Source: Octadecabacter dasysiphoniae (lineage in GTDB: Bacteria > Pseudomonadota > Alphaproteobacteria > Rhodobacterales > Rhodobacteraceae). From it: a stretch of DNA of 64,000 nucleotides. The DNA lies in contig NZ_JAKGAQ010000001.1 in NCBI RefSeq assembly GCF_021532615.1, positions 806,001-870,000 of the forward strand. The letters are read 5' to 3'. Shown in pieces: positions 1 to 9,891 of the stretch; the first letter of the stretch is position 1, and every line of letters begins with the position of its first letter. Made by a program: the position numbers and the translations under genes. Under the pieces are notes generated by a model, which saw only the letters and a list, made by a program, of their open reading frames with translations, had not been told where the DNA came from and did not search any database.

Positions 1-1056
1 GTGCAGGCCGCACAAAAGATGGCAAACGTGCGAGTGGATCATGTGATTGCATGTCTTTCTGGCGGGCGTCCACGATCCTACGGACTGGACGGTCAGGTTG
101 ATGTGATGGGTCAAACGGTGTCCGAGGGCGATATCGGCCGTGTTCTGGCGGAATGCGAAGTGCCCGATATTGGCGAAGGCCGCGAAGTCTTGCATGCGCA
201 ACCGATCAATTTCGCGCTGGATCACCGCTCTGGTTTGGCCGATCCGCGTGGGCAGATCGGATCGAAACTGACCACAGATATGCACCTGATGACCGTCGAA
301 GACAGCGTGATTGAAAACCTGCTGTACTGCATCAAACGCTGCGATCTTGAATTGGCGGGCATTGCGTCTTCGGCCTACGCCGCTGGCATTTCGTCGCTGG
401 TTGAGGACGAACAAGAACTGGGTGCGGCCTGTATCGACATGGGTGGCGGGTCCACTGGCATCTCGATCTTCATGCGCAAACACATGATTTATTCCGACTG
501 TGTCCGCATGGGCGGGGATCACGTGACATCCGATATTTCGATGGGCTTGCAGGTTGCCCCCGCGATGGCCGAACGGATCAAGACATTCTACGGCGGCGTC
601 CTTGCCACCGGCATGGATGATCGCGAAATGATCGAAGTCGGGGCGGACACAGGCGATTGGGAGCGCGACCGCCGCACCGTGAGCCGCGCTGAATTGATCG
701 GGATTATGCGCCCACGTGTTGAGGAAATCCTTGAAGAAGTGCGCGTGCGTCTTGATGCAGCCGGGTTCGAGCATCTGCCCAGCCAGCAAATCGTGCTGAC
801 AGGCGGTGGCAGCCAGATTCCGGGCCTTGATGGATTGGCAAGCAAAATCCTCGGCCAGCAGGTGCGCCTCGGGCGGCCTTTGCGTGTTCAGGGGCTTCCA
901 CAGGCTGCCACAGGTTCGGCGTTTTCGGCTGCGGTGGGGCTCAGTCTGTTTGCAGCACACCCGCAAGACGAATGGTGGGATTTCGATATTCCCGCCGAGA
1001 AATACCCGGCCCGATCGTTCAAACGGGCGGTTCGTTGGTTCAGGGAGAACTGGTGA
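1..1056 (+). CDS. ftsA: Cell division protein FtsA (5' end cut by window)
   Basis: FtsA is an actin-like ATPase that tethers FtsZ to the inner membrane and recruits later divisome proteins. The 351 visible residues cover most of the actin fold, including the phosphate-binding segment DMGGGSTGIS and the adenosine-binding segment LTGGGSQIPG. The protein ends in a basic amphipathic helix (SFKRAVRWFRENW) that fits the FtsA membrane-targeting tail. Family members are usually about 420-450 residues, so roughly 90 N-terminal residues lie before the window and the GTG at base 1 is an internal codon. It precedes ftsZ by 200 bases in the usual division cluster order. Confidence 0.95.
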   Translation: MQAAQKMANVRVDHVIACLSGGRPRSYGLDGQVDVMGQTVSEGDIGRVLAECEVPDIGEGREVLHAQPINFALDHRSGLADPRGQIGSKLTTDMHLMTVEDSVIENLLYCIKRCDLELAGIASSAYAAGISSLVEDEQELGAACIDMGGGSTGISIFMRKHMIYSDCVRMGGDHVTSDISMGLQVAPAMAERIKTFYGGVLATGMDDREMIEVGADTGDWERDRRTVSRAELIGIMRPRVEEILEEVRVRLDAAGFEHLPSQQIVLTGGGSQIPGLDGLASKILGQQVRLGRPLRVQGLPQAATGSAFSAAVGLSLFAAHPQDEWWDFDIPAEKYPARSFKRAVRWFRENW

Positions 1057-1186
1057 CACGGTCGGTCCTTACCGACCCGTACGCAATATTTCGCCGATAC
1101 CCCCATATACGGCGGAAAACGACGCAGAGAGGGCCACATTTTGCGGTTTTTTGGCACTTTAAGCGTGACCCATGGGGCCGAGACCG

Positions 1187-1201
1187 TTAAGGTCCTGTAA
1201 A
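1187..1201 (+). promoter_or_regulatory. CtrA-like half-conserved box upstream of ftsZ (tentative)
   Basis: In the ftsA-ftsZ gap the sequence reads TTAA, seven bases, then TAAA, one mismatch from the alphaproteobacterial CtrA pattern TTAA-N7-TTAA. It lies about 55 bases before the ftsZ start, a plausible promoter location. CtrA control of ftsZ is known in Caulobacter but is not general in Rhodobacteraceae, and the motif is short enough to occur by chance. Confidence 0.2.
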
Positions 1202-1256
1202 GATTCTGACAAGAACGCTCGGTGGGACGGGCCTAACAAAGACAGGCGGACAGCAC

Positions 1257-2822
1257 ATGACATTGAACCTCTCCATGCCCGGGCAGGAAGAACTGAAGCC
1301 ACGCATCACCGTATTCGGTGTTGGCGGCGCAGGCGGTAACGCCGTGAACAACATGATCGAGCAAGAGCTGGAAGGTGTTGAATTCGTTGTTGCAAACACG
1401 GACGCGCAAGCGCTTCAACAGTCCCGCTCAGATGCGAAAATCCAGATGGGTGTTAAAGTCACCGAAGGTTTGGGTGCTGGTGCGCGGGCCACAGTGGGCG
1501 CCGCCGCAGCCGAAGAATCAATCGAACAAATCGTCGATCACCTTGCTGGCGCACATATGTGCTTCATCACGGCTGGCATGGGCGGCGGCACCGGTACTGG
1601 TGCGGCCCCGATCATCGCACAAGCGGCCCGTGAACTTGGCGTTTTGACTGTCGGCGTTGTAACCAAGCCGTTCCAGTTTGAAGGCGGCAAGCGCATGAAG
1701 CAGGCCGATGACGGCATCGAAGCGCTTCAGAAGGTCGTCGACACACTGATCATTATTCCAAACCAGAACCTGTTCCGTTTGGCGAATGAAAACACAACCT
1801 TCACCGAAGCCTTCAGCCTTGCAGACGACGTTCTGTATCAAGGCGTTAAGGGCGTGACAGACCTTATGGTTCGTCCCGGTTTGATCAACCTCGACTTTGC
1901 TGACGTTCGCGCCGTCATGGACGAAATGGGCAAAGCCATGATGGGCACAGGCGAGGCCGAAGGCCAGGATCGTGCTGTTCAGGCGGCAGAAAAAGCCATC
2001 GCAAACCCATTGCTGGACGAAATCAGCTTGGAAGGCGCACGCGGCGTTCTGATCAACATCACAGGTGGCTACGACCTGACGTTGTTCGAACTCGACGAAG
2101 CGGCCAACAAAATCCGCGAAAAGGTCGACCCGGAAGCAAACATCATCGTCGGTTCCACGCTGGACACTGGCATGGAAGGCAAAATGCGCGTGTCTGTTGT
2201 GGCCACAGGTATTGATGCGGTTGCTAAGACCAATGATATGCCAGTTCCGCGCCGCCCAATGGCAGCGCCACTGACACAGCAAGTTGCAGCTGAAATTCAG
2301 CAAGAAGCGCCAGCACCTGCACCCGCAGAAGTTGCCGCTGTTGCAGAAGTCGAAGCCGCACCGGAGCCATCTTTGTTTGACGGCGCACGTGCCGCAGAAC
2401 CGACATTCGACGCACCAGCCGCTGCTGCTGCCGCCGAATCCGATCTGCCACCAGCGGCGTATCAGCCACGCGCCGAGCCCGAGATTGAAGCGCCAACAGA
2501 TGCATTTGTTGCACCCCAGCGCCCAGCCGTTGGAACGCCAAGCCAAGAGACGCTTGACCGTTTGCGCACCGCAGCATCGCGCAGTGCGGCCCCTGCAGCA
2601 CCCGCCGCTGAGCCGATGGAAAGCGAAGAAGCCGCCAAGCCGCGCATGGGCGGATTGAATTCCCTTATCAGCCGCATGACAGGTCAGCCGGACGGCCAAG
2701 CCAAAGAACGCCCGCAGCCACCTGTTGCGACTCTGCGTGAAGAGGCAGCACCCGCGTCCGAGGCAGATGCAGACCAAGAGCGGATCGAAATCCCCGCTTT
2801 CTTGCGCCGCCAAGCCAACTAA
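1257..2822 (+). CDS. ftsZ: Cell division GTPase FtsZ
   Basis: FtsZ is the tubulin-like GTPase that forms the cytokinetic ring at midcell. The 521-residue protein shows the nucleotide-binding glycine loop GGGTGTG at residues 109-115 and the catalytic T7 loop NLDFADV at 211-217. After the globular domain (to about residue 325) comes a long linker rich in alanine, proline and glutamate, then a conserved C-terminal peptide ([10 protein letters not shown], 512-521) that binds FtsA and other partners. The long linker makes it larger than E. coli FtsZ (383 residues), as is common in alphaproteobacteria. A hairpin terminator follows the stop codon. Confidence 0.98.
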   Translation: MTLNLSMPGQEELKPRITVFGVGGAGGNAVNNMIEQELEGVEFVVANTDAQALQQSRSDAKIQMGVKVTEGLGAGARATVGAAAAEESIEQIVDHLAGAHMCFITAGMGGGTGTGAAPIIAQAARELGVLTVGVVTKPFQFEGGKRMKQADDGIEALQKVVDTLIIIPNQNLFRLANENTTFTEAFSLADDVLYQGVKGVTDLMVRPGLINLDFADVRAVMDEMGKAMMGTGEAEGQDRAVQAAEKAIANPLLDEISLEGARGVLINITGGYDLTLFELDEAANKIREKVDPEANIIVGSTLDTGMEGKMRVSVVATGIDAVAKTNDMPVPRRPMAAPLTQQVAAEIQQEAPAPAPAEVAAVAEVEAAPEPSLFDGARAAEPTFDAPAAAAAAESDLPPAAYQPRAEPEIEAPTDAFVAPQRPAVGTPSQETLDRLRTAASRSAAPAAPAAEPMESEEAAKPRMGGLNSLISRMTGQPDGQAKERPQPPVATLREEAAPASEADADQERIEIPAFLRRQAN

Positions 2823-2865
2823 TTTCACGCTGAAATTGGTCTGACGTAGGGTCACAATTTATGGG

Positions 2866-2893
2866 AAGGGGCTGCTTTAGGGCAGCCCTTTTT
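2866..2893 (+). terminator. Rho-independent terminator after ftsZ
   Basis: A perfect 7-bp stem (GGGCTGC with GCAGCCC, 2869-2875 and 2882-2888) with a six-base loop is followed directly by five T residues. It lies about 45 bases after the ftsZ stop and before lpxC, so it probably ends or attenuates the division transcript. Confidence 0.85.
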
Positions 2894-3046
2894 CGTTTAA
2901 TAACATGATCTTGCCGCACTGCAGCGAAGGGACTGGCAGTTTTGCGCCCGTTTATGACAGACATGTTTCAGACCGTTGCAAACTGTGTGTTGAGGGTTTG
3001 CCCTGCACCTCTTAGGTCTTTCTCAACGAATTTGAGGAACTGACCA

Positions 3047-3967
3047 GTGCAAACGACTCTCGACACCACTGTAGCATTTGAAGGCAAGGGCTTGCACCTT
3101 GGCGAAGATGTGTCTGTCGTTGTGCGTCCGGCACCTGCCGACACGGGCATCGTGTTTCGCCGCATGGATGTTGCTGCTGCCGTTGCTGATGTGCCTGCGT
3201 TATGGCACCGCGTTATTGTGTCCCCGTTGAACACCCGGATCGAAAACGCGGCCGGAACCTCGGTGTCTACGATTGAACATATTATGGCGGCGCTCGCAGG
3301 GTGTGGTCTGCACAACGCACTGATCGAAGTGACGGGGCCGGAAGTTCCAATCCTTGACGGGTCGGCGGCCCAATTTGTCGAAGGTTTCCTGCGCGCAGGT
3401 ATTCGCCGTTTGTCCACGCCCTTGCGCGTGATCGAAGTGCGCAAGCCCGTGTCGGTGACAGTTGGCGGCGCGACTGCGCGTCTTGATCCTGCAAACACAT
3501 TGCACATCCGCTTCGAGATTGATTTTGAAGATCGTGCAATCGGTCGTCAGCAAAAGACATTAAACATGTCCAACGGCGCGTTCGTGCGTGAACTTTGCAA
3601 CAGCCGTACATTCTGCCGCAGCTCTGACGTGGATGCGATGCGCGCCCAGGGCCTCGCCCTTGGTGGAACGCTGGAAAATGCAGTTGTTGTTGACGGTGCA
3701 GAAATCCTGAGCCCCGGTGGTTTGCGCCATAAAGACGAGGCCGTGCGCCATAAGATGTTGGACGCATTGGGTGATTTGTACACAGCCGGCGCGCCGATCC
3801 TTGGCCGTTACACCGGTTCCAAGGCAGGGCACGCTGTGACCAACGCACTGCTTTGCGCGCTGTTCGAAGACCCTGATGCATGGGGTTGGCGCGATGTTGA
3901 CAGCGATATCGCGGCGCGCCTTCCCGGTGTGGGTCTGCGCTGGTCTGACCTGCCCGTAGCAGCCTAA
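3047..3967 (+). CDS. lpxC: UDP-3-O-acyl-N-acetylglucosamine deacetylase LpxC
   Basis: LpxC is the zinc-dependent deacetylase that catalyses the first committed step of lipid A synthesis, so the cell makes LPS. The 306-residue length matches the family. Zinc ligands are visible as H78 (in EHIMAAL), H235 and D239 (in RHKMLDALGD), and the catalytic histidine as H262 (in KAGHAVTN). These positions line up closely with E. coli H79, H238, D242 and H265. The start is a GTG preceded by the ribosome binding site GAGGAA (3034-3039, seven bases away). Its place between ftsZ and bamD is the standard proteobacterial arrangement. Confidence 0.97.
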   Translation: MQTTLDTTVAFEGKGLHLGEDVSVVVRPAPADTGIVFRRMDVAAAVADVPALWHRVIVSPLNTRIENAAGTSVSTIEHIMAALAGCGLHNALIEVTGPEVPILDGSAAQFVEGFLRAGIRRLSTPLRVIEVRKPVSVTVGGATARLDPANTLHIRFEIDFEDRAIGRQQKTLNMSNGAFVRELCNSRTFCRSSDVDAMRAQGLALGGTLENAVVVDGAEILSPGGLRHKDEAVRHKMLDALGDLYTAGAPILGRYTGSKAGHAVTNALLCALFEDPDAWGWRDVDSDIAARLPGVGLRWSDLPVAA

Positions 3968-3999
3968 ACAATTCCGTTCCATCAATCGTGAACCGAACT

Positions 4000-4019
4000 G
4001 TGCAAAAGGCGTTTTGCAC
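4000..4019. repeat. Perfect inverted repeat between lpxC and bamD
   Basis: Two 8-base arms, GTGCAAAA and TTTTGCAC, enclose a four-base loop (GGCG), 32 bases after the lpxC stop and about 70 bases before bamD. There is no run of T residues immediately after the stem, so it may be a weak terminator, an mRNA-stabilising hairpin or an operator. The right arm contains TTGCAC, which could act as a -35 element for bamD, though the nearest -10 candidate is poorly spaced. Confidence 0.5.
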
Positions 4020-4090
4020 CCTAAATTTCTGTGCTAGACCAATGTTAATCGAATAGTTTTCGGACAATAAACGTGAGCGGGAGCGCCTAA

Positions 4091-4945
4091 ATGTCGGGCC
4101 GCAGCAGGATTACAAAACTTAAGGCCGGTCTGGCCACAAGTGCCGTGGCGCTTGTGCTTTTGTCGGGGTGTAATACCTTTGACAGCAGGGCCGCCGGGGC
4201 GTTGGACGCCTATTCAGCACAAGAAATCTTTGAGCGTGGGGAATATGAGCTCGAAACAGGTCAAGCCGATGATGCGGCTTTCTATTTCGGCGAAATCGAA
4301 CGGCTGTACCCCTATTCCGAATGGGCCAAACGCGCGCTGATCATGCAGGCGTTTTCCTATCATCGCGATCAGGACTACCCCAATTCCCGCGCCGCTGCGC
4401 AGCGCTATATTGATTTCTACCCCGTCGATGAAGATGCGGCTTATGCCCAGTATTTGCTCGCCTTGTCCTATTATGACCAGATAGACGAAGTGGGCCGCGA
4501 CCAGGGTCTGACATTCCAAGCGCTTCAAGCGTTGCGGGTGGTGATTGAACGCTATCCTGATAGTGAATACGCGCGGTCTTCCGTGCTGAAATTTGACCTC
4601 GCCTTTGATCACCTGGCGGCGAAGGAAATGGAAATCGGGCGCTATTACCTCAAGCGCGATCATTTTGCGGCGTCGATTAATCGCTTTCGCATCGTGGTTG
4701 AGGATTTCCAAACCACATCGCACACCCCCGAAGCCCTGCATCGTTTGGTTGAGGCGTACTTGTCCCTTGGCTTGATTGAAGAGGCACAGACTGCGGGTGC
4801 GATCCTTGGGTATAACTACCAATCGACGGAATGGTACGAAGACAGCTTTGCTTTGCTGACGGGGCAGGGGCTTGAGCCGCGATCCCTCGGTGATAACTGG
4901 TTGTCAGCCATTTACCGCCAGATGGTACGCGGCGAATGGCTCTAG
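4091..4945 (+). CDS. bamD: Outer membrane assembly lipoprotein BamD
   Basis: BamD is the essential lipoprotein of the BAM complex that inserts beta-barrel proteins into the outer membrane. The 284-residue product has a lipoprotein signal peptide with lipobox LLSGC (lipidated Cys27). Helical TPR-like repeats follow, recognisable in the Y-x-x-G-x-x-x-x-A spacing of segments such as ERGEYELETGQADDA. Length and sequence match the ComL/YfiO family. It sits between lpxC and recN, with recN starting seven bases after its stop, so the two are probably co-transcribed. Confidence 0.95.
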   Translation: MSGRSRITKLKAGLATSAVALVLLSGCNTFDSRAAGALDAYSAQEIFERGEYELETGQADDAAFYFGEIERLYPYSEWAKRALIMQAFSYHRDQDYPNSRAAAQRYIDFYPVDEDAAYAQYLLALSYYDQIDEVGRDQGLTFQALQALRVVIERYPDSEYARSSVLKFDLAFDHLAAKEMEIGRYYLKRDHFAASINRFRIVVEDFQTTSHTPEALHRLVEAYLSLGLIEEAQTAGAILGYNYQSTEWYEDSFALLTGQGLEPRSLGDNWLSAIYRQMVRGEWL

Positions 4946-4952
4946 GCTAGGC

Positions 4953-6602
4953 ATGCTTCGCAGCCTTGATATCCGAGACATGTTGATCATCGACCGGCTG
5001 GAACTCGGGTTCCAACCGGGCCTAAACGTGCTGACAGGTGAAACCGGCGCGGGTAAGTCTATCTTGTTGGATTCACTTGGTTTTGTTTTGGGCTGGCGCG
5101 GGCGTGCTGAATTGGTCCGGCAAGGCGCTGATCAGGGTGAGGTGATTGCAGAGTTTGATTTGGCCGAAGATCACGGCGCGTGGGACGTGCTGCGTGAAGC
5201 CGGATTCACCTATGATGACGCGCTCATTTTGCGCCGCATCAACAGCCGCGACGGGCGTAAAACCGCATGGATCAATGATCGCCGTGTCAGTGGTGAAATC
5301 CTGCGTGCGGTGTCTGAAACCCTTGTTGAACTTCATGGGCAACATGATGATCGCGGACTGCTGAACCCGAATGGGCACCGCGTTCTGGTCGATGATTTTG
5401 GCGGGCTGTCTGCAAAGCAAAGCAAAGTGCGCAGCGCATGGAAAGATCTGAGCGCGGCCAAGAAAGCATTGAAAATCGCGATTGCGCGCGTCGCCGAACT
5501 GCAAGCCGAAGAAGAATTTCTGCGTCATTCTGTGGCGGAGCTGGATGCGCTATCGCCCACCGCTGGTGAAGATGCCGAATTGGATAAATCACGTCGCAAA
5601 ATGCAAGCGTCCGAGAAGATAGGCGAAGATATTTCCAAGGCCTATCAGGCACTTGGCCTCAACGGTGCCGAAGGAAATCTAAGCGATGCTGCGCGGTGGC
5701 TGTCTGACGCCGCGGACCAGGCAGAGGGCACGCTGGACGCGCCTTTGGCCGCCCTCGATCGTGCCATGGCGGAGCTGAGTGATGCACAAGCCGGGGTCGA
5801 AGCCTGCGTTGATACGCTGGCGTTTAACCCCCACGAGCTTGAACATGTCGAAGAACGCCTGTTCGCCATTCGCGGTCTTGCGCGCAAACACAATATCCTC
5901 GCGGATGAACTGGGCCCGTTTGCCGATGGTTTGCGCGAACGCCTTGGCGCACTGGATCGTGGCGCGTCTGATTTGGCAGATTTGAATGCGGATCTCGCGC
6001 TTGCGCAAAAAACATATGATGAAGTGGCGGGCGCGCTCAGCGATGCGCGGCGTGCGGCGGCTGGTAAGCTGGATAAGGCGATGGCCAAAGAACTTGCGCC
6101 CCTAAAGATGGAACGCGCTGTATTTCAAACAGAAATTACACTGGCAGAGGCTGGACCCGAAGGTATCGATACGGTTGCTTTCACCGTTGCGACAAATCCT
6201 GGTGCGCCGGCTGGGCCCATTGGCAAAATTGCGTCGGGGGGTGAACTCAGCCGCTTTTTGCTTGCGCTTAAGGTCTGCCTTACGGGAACGGATTCGGGGC
6301 TCACCCTGATATTTGATGAGATTGACCGCGGCGTCGGCGGTGCGACAGCTGATGCGGTGGGGCGGCGTTTGTCGCAGCTTGCCCGCGGTGGGCAGGTCTT
6401 GGTGGTGACACATAGCCCGCAAGTCGCGGCCCTTGGTGACCATCATTGGCGTGTTGAAAAACGCCAAACCAAAGATGCCACACTGTCGACTGTGATCGGT
6501 TTGTCGGATGTTGACCGCATTGATGAGATTGCGAGGATGATCAGCGGGGACCGGATCACCGATGAAGCCCGCGCGGCAGCCAAAACACTGTTAACTGCCT
6601 AG
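4953..6602 (+). CDS. recN: DNA repair ATPase RecN
   Basis: RecN is an SMC-like ATPase that acts early in repair of DNA double-strand breaks. The 549-residue product starts MLRSLDIRDMLIID and has Walker A GETGAGKS at residues 29-36. A central coiled-coil region rich in Ala, Glu, Leu and Lys follows, then the C-terminal ABC signature (SGGELSRFLLALK) and Walker B (LIFDEIDRGVGG). An upstream in-frame start at 4872 exists but would overlap bamD, and the family begins at the ATG at 4953. The bamD-recN pair is typical of this bacterial order. Confidence 0.95.
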   Translation: MLRSLDIRDMLIIDRLELGFQPGLNVLTGETGAGKSILLDSLGFVLGWRGRAELVRQGADQGEVIAEFDLAEDHGAWDVLREAGFTYDDALILRRINSRDGRKTAWINDRRVSGEILRAVSETLVELHGQHDDRGLLNPNGHRVLVDDFGGLSAKQSKVRSAWKDLSAAKKALKIAIARVAELQAEEEFLRHSVAELDALSPTAGEDAELDKSRRKMQASEKIGEDISKAYQALGLNGAEGNLSDAARWLSDAADQAEGTLDAPLAALDRAMAELSDAQAGVEACVDTLAFNPHELEHVEERLFAIRGLARKHNILADELGPFADGLRERLGALDRGASDLADLNADLALAQKTYDEVAGALSDARRAAAGKLDKAMAKELAPLKMERAVFQTEITLAEAGPEGIDTVAFTVATNPGAPAGPIGKIASGGELSRFLLALKVCLTGTDSGLTLIFDEIDRGVGGATADAVGRRLSQLARGGQVLVVTHSPQVAALGDHHWRVEKRQTKDATLSTVIGLSDVDRIDEIARMISGDRITDEARAAAKTLLTA

Positions 6603-6744
6603 TCGAGTTAAGATTGGGTATGTGCAAATTCGGACATCCAAAGACGTTCCAGATCATGATTTTTGTTGGAAAAAGACAAGGCTAGTCCAGGAATATTCAA
6701 CGCTCGATACCTGTCGCTGCGCTAGAACGCTGATACCGTCTGGC

Positions 6745-8127
6745 TTATCCGTTCACCTGTACCACCTTGCCGGGATTCAGGATGTTGTGCGGATCAAGGG
6801 CGCGTTTGATTTGCCCCATCACGTCCCACCCTGCGCCGTGTTCAGATGACATATACCCGAGTTTCCCCATTCCCACACCATGTTCGCCAGTGATCGTGCC
6901 ACCCATGGATAGGGCGCGCTGCGCCATGCGTTCGGACAATTCTTTGGCGATACGTTTTTCGTCGGCACTGTTCGGGTCGATCAACAGGATCGCGTGAAAG
7001 TTGCCGTCCCCCACATGGCCTAGGATCGGGGCCGGAAGGCCCGATGCCTCAATATCATCTTGGGTATCACGCACCGCCTGCGCGAGGTTCGAGATCGGCA
7101 CGCAAACATCCGTCACAATCGCGCTCGACCCCGGGCGTGATGCAAGGATGGCCCAATAGGCGTGATGACGCATCTGCCAAAGGCGCGTGCGGTCTTCGGC
7201 GTTGGTCGCCCAATCAAACGCGGACCCGCCACTGTCATGTGCGATTTCGCCGAACCGTTCTGCCTGTTCCGCAACGCCGGTTTGCGATCCATGAAATTCC
7301 ACCATCAGATGCGGGGTTTCGGGAAAGTCGGCCTTTGAATGGGCATTCACGGCCGCAACAGACGCCGCATCAAGAAATTCGATCCGCGCCATGGGAATGC
7401 CCATCGCGATCGTGCTTGTCACAGCTTCGACCGCCGCATCGATTGTGTCGAACGCACAGGTGGCGGCGGCGATGCCTTCTGGTTGGCCTTGCAGTTTCAA
7501 GGTCAGTTCGGTGATCAGCCCCAATGTGCCTTCGGACCCGACCAAGAGCGCCGTGAGGTCATAGCCCGCGCTGGATTTGCGCGCACCGGTTCCTGTGCGC
7601 ACGATCCGCCCGTCCGCCATCACAACTTCAAGCCCGATGACGTTGTCGCGCATGGTGCCGTACCGTACCGCAGTTGTGCCACTTGCCCGCGTCGATGCCA
7701 TGCCGCCAATGGATGCATTGGCCCCCGGATCCACGGGAAAGAACAGGCCAGTGGCGCGCAATTCTTGATTCAACGCTTCGCGGGTGATGCCCGGACCGAC
7801 GCGAACGGTCATGTCTTCGTCGTTGATCTTAACGACGTTCGCCATGTCGCGAAAATCCATGGCGATGCCACCTTGAATGGCCAATGTGTGCCCTTCCAAT
7901 GACGTGCCCGCACCGTACCCGATGATAGGGCAGCGGTGCTGGGAACAGATTTTTACGATGTCGCTGACGTCTTGGGCAGAACGCGGATATACCACGCCGT
8001 CTGGTGGGATTACGTCAAAGTGGGTTTCTGACTGGCCGTGGGCCAACAAATCGGACTTGGACACAGACAAACGATCGCCTAACAGTGGTGTGAGTGCGCG
8101 TAGCGCGGCGTCGATTGACATGATCAA
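6745..8127 (-). CDS. FAD-binding D-lactate/glycolate-type dehydrogenase
   Basis: This 460-residue flavoprotein belongs to the FAD-linked oxidase family that includes cytochrome-dependent D-lactate dehydrogenase and the GlcD subunit of glycolate oxidase. These enzymes oxidise 2-hydroxy acids and pass electrons to the respiratory chain. The N-terminal PCMH-type FAD fold is seen in the segment IIGYGAGTSLEGH and in GANASIGGMASTRASGTTAVRYG. The C-terminal substrate domain carries the typical GHVGDGNFH and TGEHGVGMGK motifs. It is divergent from the ClC gene with a 52-base gap. Without the partner GlcE/GlcF genes nearby, a single-subunit D-lactate dehydrogenase role is more likely, but the exact substrate is open. 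Confidence 0.85.
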   Translation of the reverse strand: MIMSIDAALRALTPLLGDRLSVSKSDLLAHGQSETHFDVIPPDGVVYPRSAQDVSDIVKICSQHRCPIIGYGAGTSLEGHTLAIQGGIAMDFRDMANVVKINDEDMTVRVGPGITREALNQELRATGLFFPVDPGANASIGGMASTRASGTTAVRYGTMRDNVIGLEVVMADGRIVRTGTGARKSSAGYDLTALLVGSEGTLGLITELTLKLQGQPEGIAAATCAFDTIDAAVEAVTSTIAMGIPMARIEFLDAASVAAVNAHSKADFPETPHLMVEFHGSQTGVAEQAERFGEIAHDSGGSAFDWATNAEDRTRLWQMRHHAYWAILASRPGSSAIVTDVCVPISNLAQAVRDTQDDIEASGLPAPILGHVGDGNFHAILLIDPNSADEKRIAKELSERMAQRALSMGGTITGEHGVGMGKLGYMSSEHGAGWDVMGQIKRALDPHNILNPGKVVQVNG

Positions 8128-8179
8128 GGCTCCGTTGAATTGATGCTAGGTTAGGGCAGACGCGCGGTAGGGGAAAGAC

Positions 8180-9868
8180 ATGGCGGAGCCGCAAAAATCG
8201 CTGATCGGGAAAGGGGTTGATGACGCCCTTTGTGCCTGTCGCGATACGTGGGCGGTGATCCGCAATCGTGGCCCGTCCCAAGTGCAGTTCTGGTTTATTG
8301 CCCTGATCGTCGGCATCATGGCCAGTTTTGCCGCCATTGGCTTTCGCTTCGGAATTGAGACGTTTCAGGCGTGGCTGTACCAGACAGAAGATATCGCCCA
8401 TTTGCGATCAGACGCCGCGCGGCTGGATTGGTGGTGGATTCTTCTTATCCCGATGGCAGGTGGTTTGGTTGTTGGATTGATTTTGCATCGCTTTACCGAT
8501 GACGGGCGTGTGCGCTCTGTCGCTGACGTCATCGAAGGTGCGGCCCTTTATGATGGTCGGGTTGAACGGCGCAAAGGCGCGGCATCGGCATTGGCGTCGT
8601 TCATTACGCTTTCGACAGGCGGATCCACAGGGCGAGAGGGGCCAGTCGTGCACCTCGCCTCGATCATTTCAACATGGGTGTGCCGTTTGATGCGCGCCGA
8701 TGGGATTACGGGGCGCGATTTGTTGGGCTGCGCGGTGGCTGCCGCGGTCTCTGCCAGCTTTAACGCGCCGATTGCCGGGGCTTTGTTCGCGCTTGAGGTC
8801 GTGTTGCGCCATTTTGCCGTGCACGCCTTTGCCCCGATTGTCATCGCGTCCGTGGCGGGCACCGTGATCAACCGCCTTGTCTACGGCGATGTGACCGAGT
8901 TTTTGATTCCGAACCAGAATGTGCTCGCGTTTTATGTGGAACTGCCAGCGTTCCTGATCCTTGGATTGGTGTGTGGTTTGGTCGCTGTCGTCTTAATGCG
9001 CGCGATCTTTTGGGCGGATGACATCGGCACAAAAATTCAGGGCCGCATCGGATTGCCGCGTTACCTGCGGCCCATGGTGGCGGGAACGCTGCTGGGCGCT
9101 TTGGCGATCTATTACCCCCATATCATTGGTGTTGGCTATGAAACCACGTCGGATGCGTTGACGGGCCGTCTGCTTATGCATGAAGCGGTGGTGTTCGTCT
9201 TTATCAAGATCATCGCGGTTGCCATCACCATGGCCGGGCGCATGGGCGGCGGCGTGTTTTCACCGTCTCTTATGGTCGGGGCGCTGACGGGATTGGCATT
9301 TGGCATCGTCGCCACGGGCATCTTTCCCGATGTGTCGGGGGAGGGCACGCTATACGCCTTGGCAGGCATGGGTGCTGTCACCGCCGCAGTCCTTGGCGCG
9401 CCGATTTCGACAACTCTGATTGTGTTCGAACTTACGGGGGACTGGCAGACAGGTATTGCGGTGATGGTGTCTGTATCGCTGTCCTCTGCGCTGGCGTCAC
9501 GCCTAGTGGATCGCAGCTTTTTCCTGACGCAACTTGAACGGCGCGATGTGCATCTGGCCGCCGGACCGCAGGCCTATTTGTTGGGCACCTTCAAAGTGGC
9601 AAGCGTCATGCGCGGTGTGGATCACCCCCGCGCCGCGGATGCGGAGGCCTGTGCAGCCCTGATCCTTGAGGGCACATATGTGTTTGAGGACAAGACCTTA
9701 GACCAAGCCATGCCAATCCTTGAAGCCACAGGATCAAACTTCATTCCTGTCGTCGCGCCCGCGATGGGCGATGGCCCACCGGAATTGCGCGGCGCGCTGT
9801 TCCAGATTGATGCATTGCGCGCATTCAATCGCGCATTGGCCGCAACCGCTGCTGAGGAACACAGCTAA
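8180..9868 (+). CDS. ClC-family chloride channel or Cl-/H+ antiporter
   Basis: This 562-residue membrane protein moves chloride or a related anion across the inner membrane. The selectivity filter signatures of the ClC family are visible: GGSTGREGP (GREGP at residues 151-155, with the gating glutamate retained), then SFNAPIAGALFALE and GGVFSPSLMVGALTG. The retained gating glutamate is found in both antiporters and gated channels. About a dozen hydrophobic helices occupy residues 35-450. The remaining C-terminal about 110 residues look like a degenerate CBS-type cytoplasmic domain. Transcribed divergently from the FAD dehydrogenase, with no clear functional link. Confidence 0.92.
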   Translation: MAEPQKSLIGKGVDDALCACRDTWAVIRNRGPSQVQFWFIALIVGIMASFAAIGFRFGIETFQAWLYQTEDIAHLRSDAARLDWWWILLIPMAGGLVVGLILHRFTDDGRVRSVADVIEGAALYDGRVERRKGAASALASFITLSTGGSTGREGPVVHLASIISTWVCRLMRADGITGRDLLGCAVAAAVSASFNAPIAGALFALEVVLRHFAVHAFAPIVIASVAGTVINRLVYGDVTEFLIPNQNVLAFYVELPAFLILGLVCGLVAVVLMRAIFWADDIGTKIQGRIGLPRYLRPMVAGTLLGALAIYYPHIIGVGYETTSDALTGRLLMHEAVVFVFIKIIAVAITMAGRMGGGVFSPSLMVGALTGLAFGIVATGIFPDVSGEGTLYALAGMGAVTAAVLGAPISTTLIVFELTGDWQTGIAVMVSVSLSSALASRLVDRSFFLTQLERRDVHLAAGPQAYLLGTFKVASVMRGVDHPRAADAEACAALILEGTYVFEDKTLDQAMPILEATGSNFIPVVAPAMGDGPPELRGALFQIDALRAFNRALAATAAEEHS

Positions 9869-9891
9869 TCACCCGCATATACGGCCCACGA

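Noticed and set aside
1518..2855. A 445-codon open frame on the minus strand opposite ftsZ.
   Set aside because: It is an antisense shadow of a GC-rich gene with Cys/Trp-rich nonsense composition and no recognisable motif.
3282..4067. A 261-codon open frame on the minus strand opposite lpxC.
   Set aside because: Composition is typical of antisense reading and it lies wholly over lpxC, whose metal ligands are all intact.
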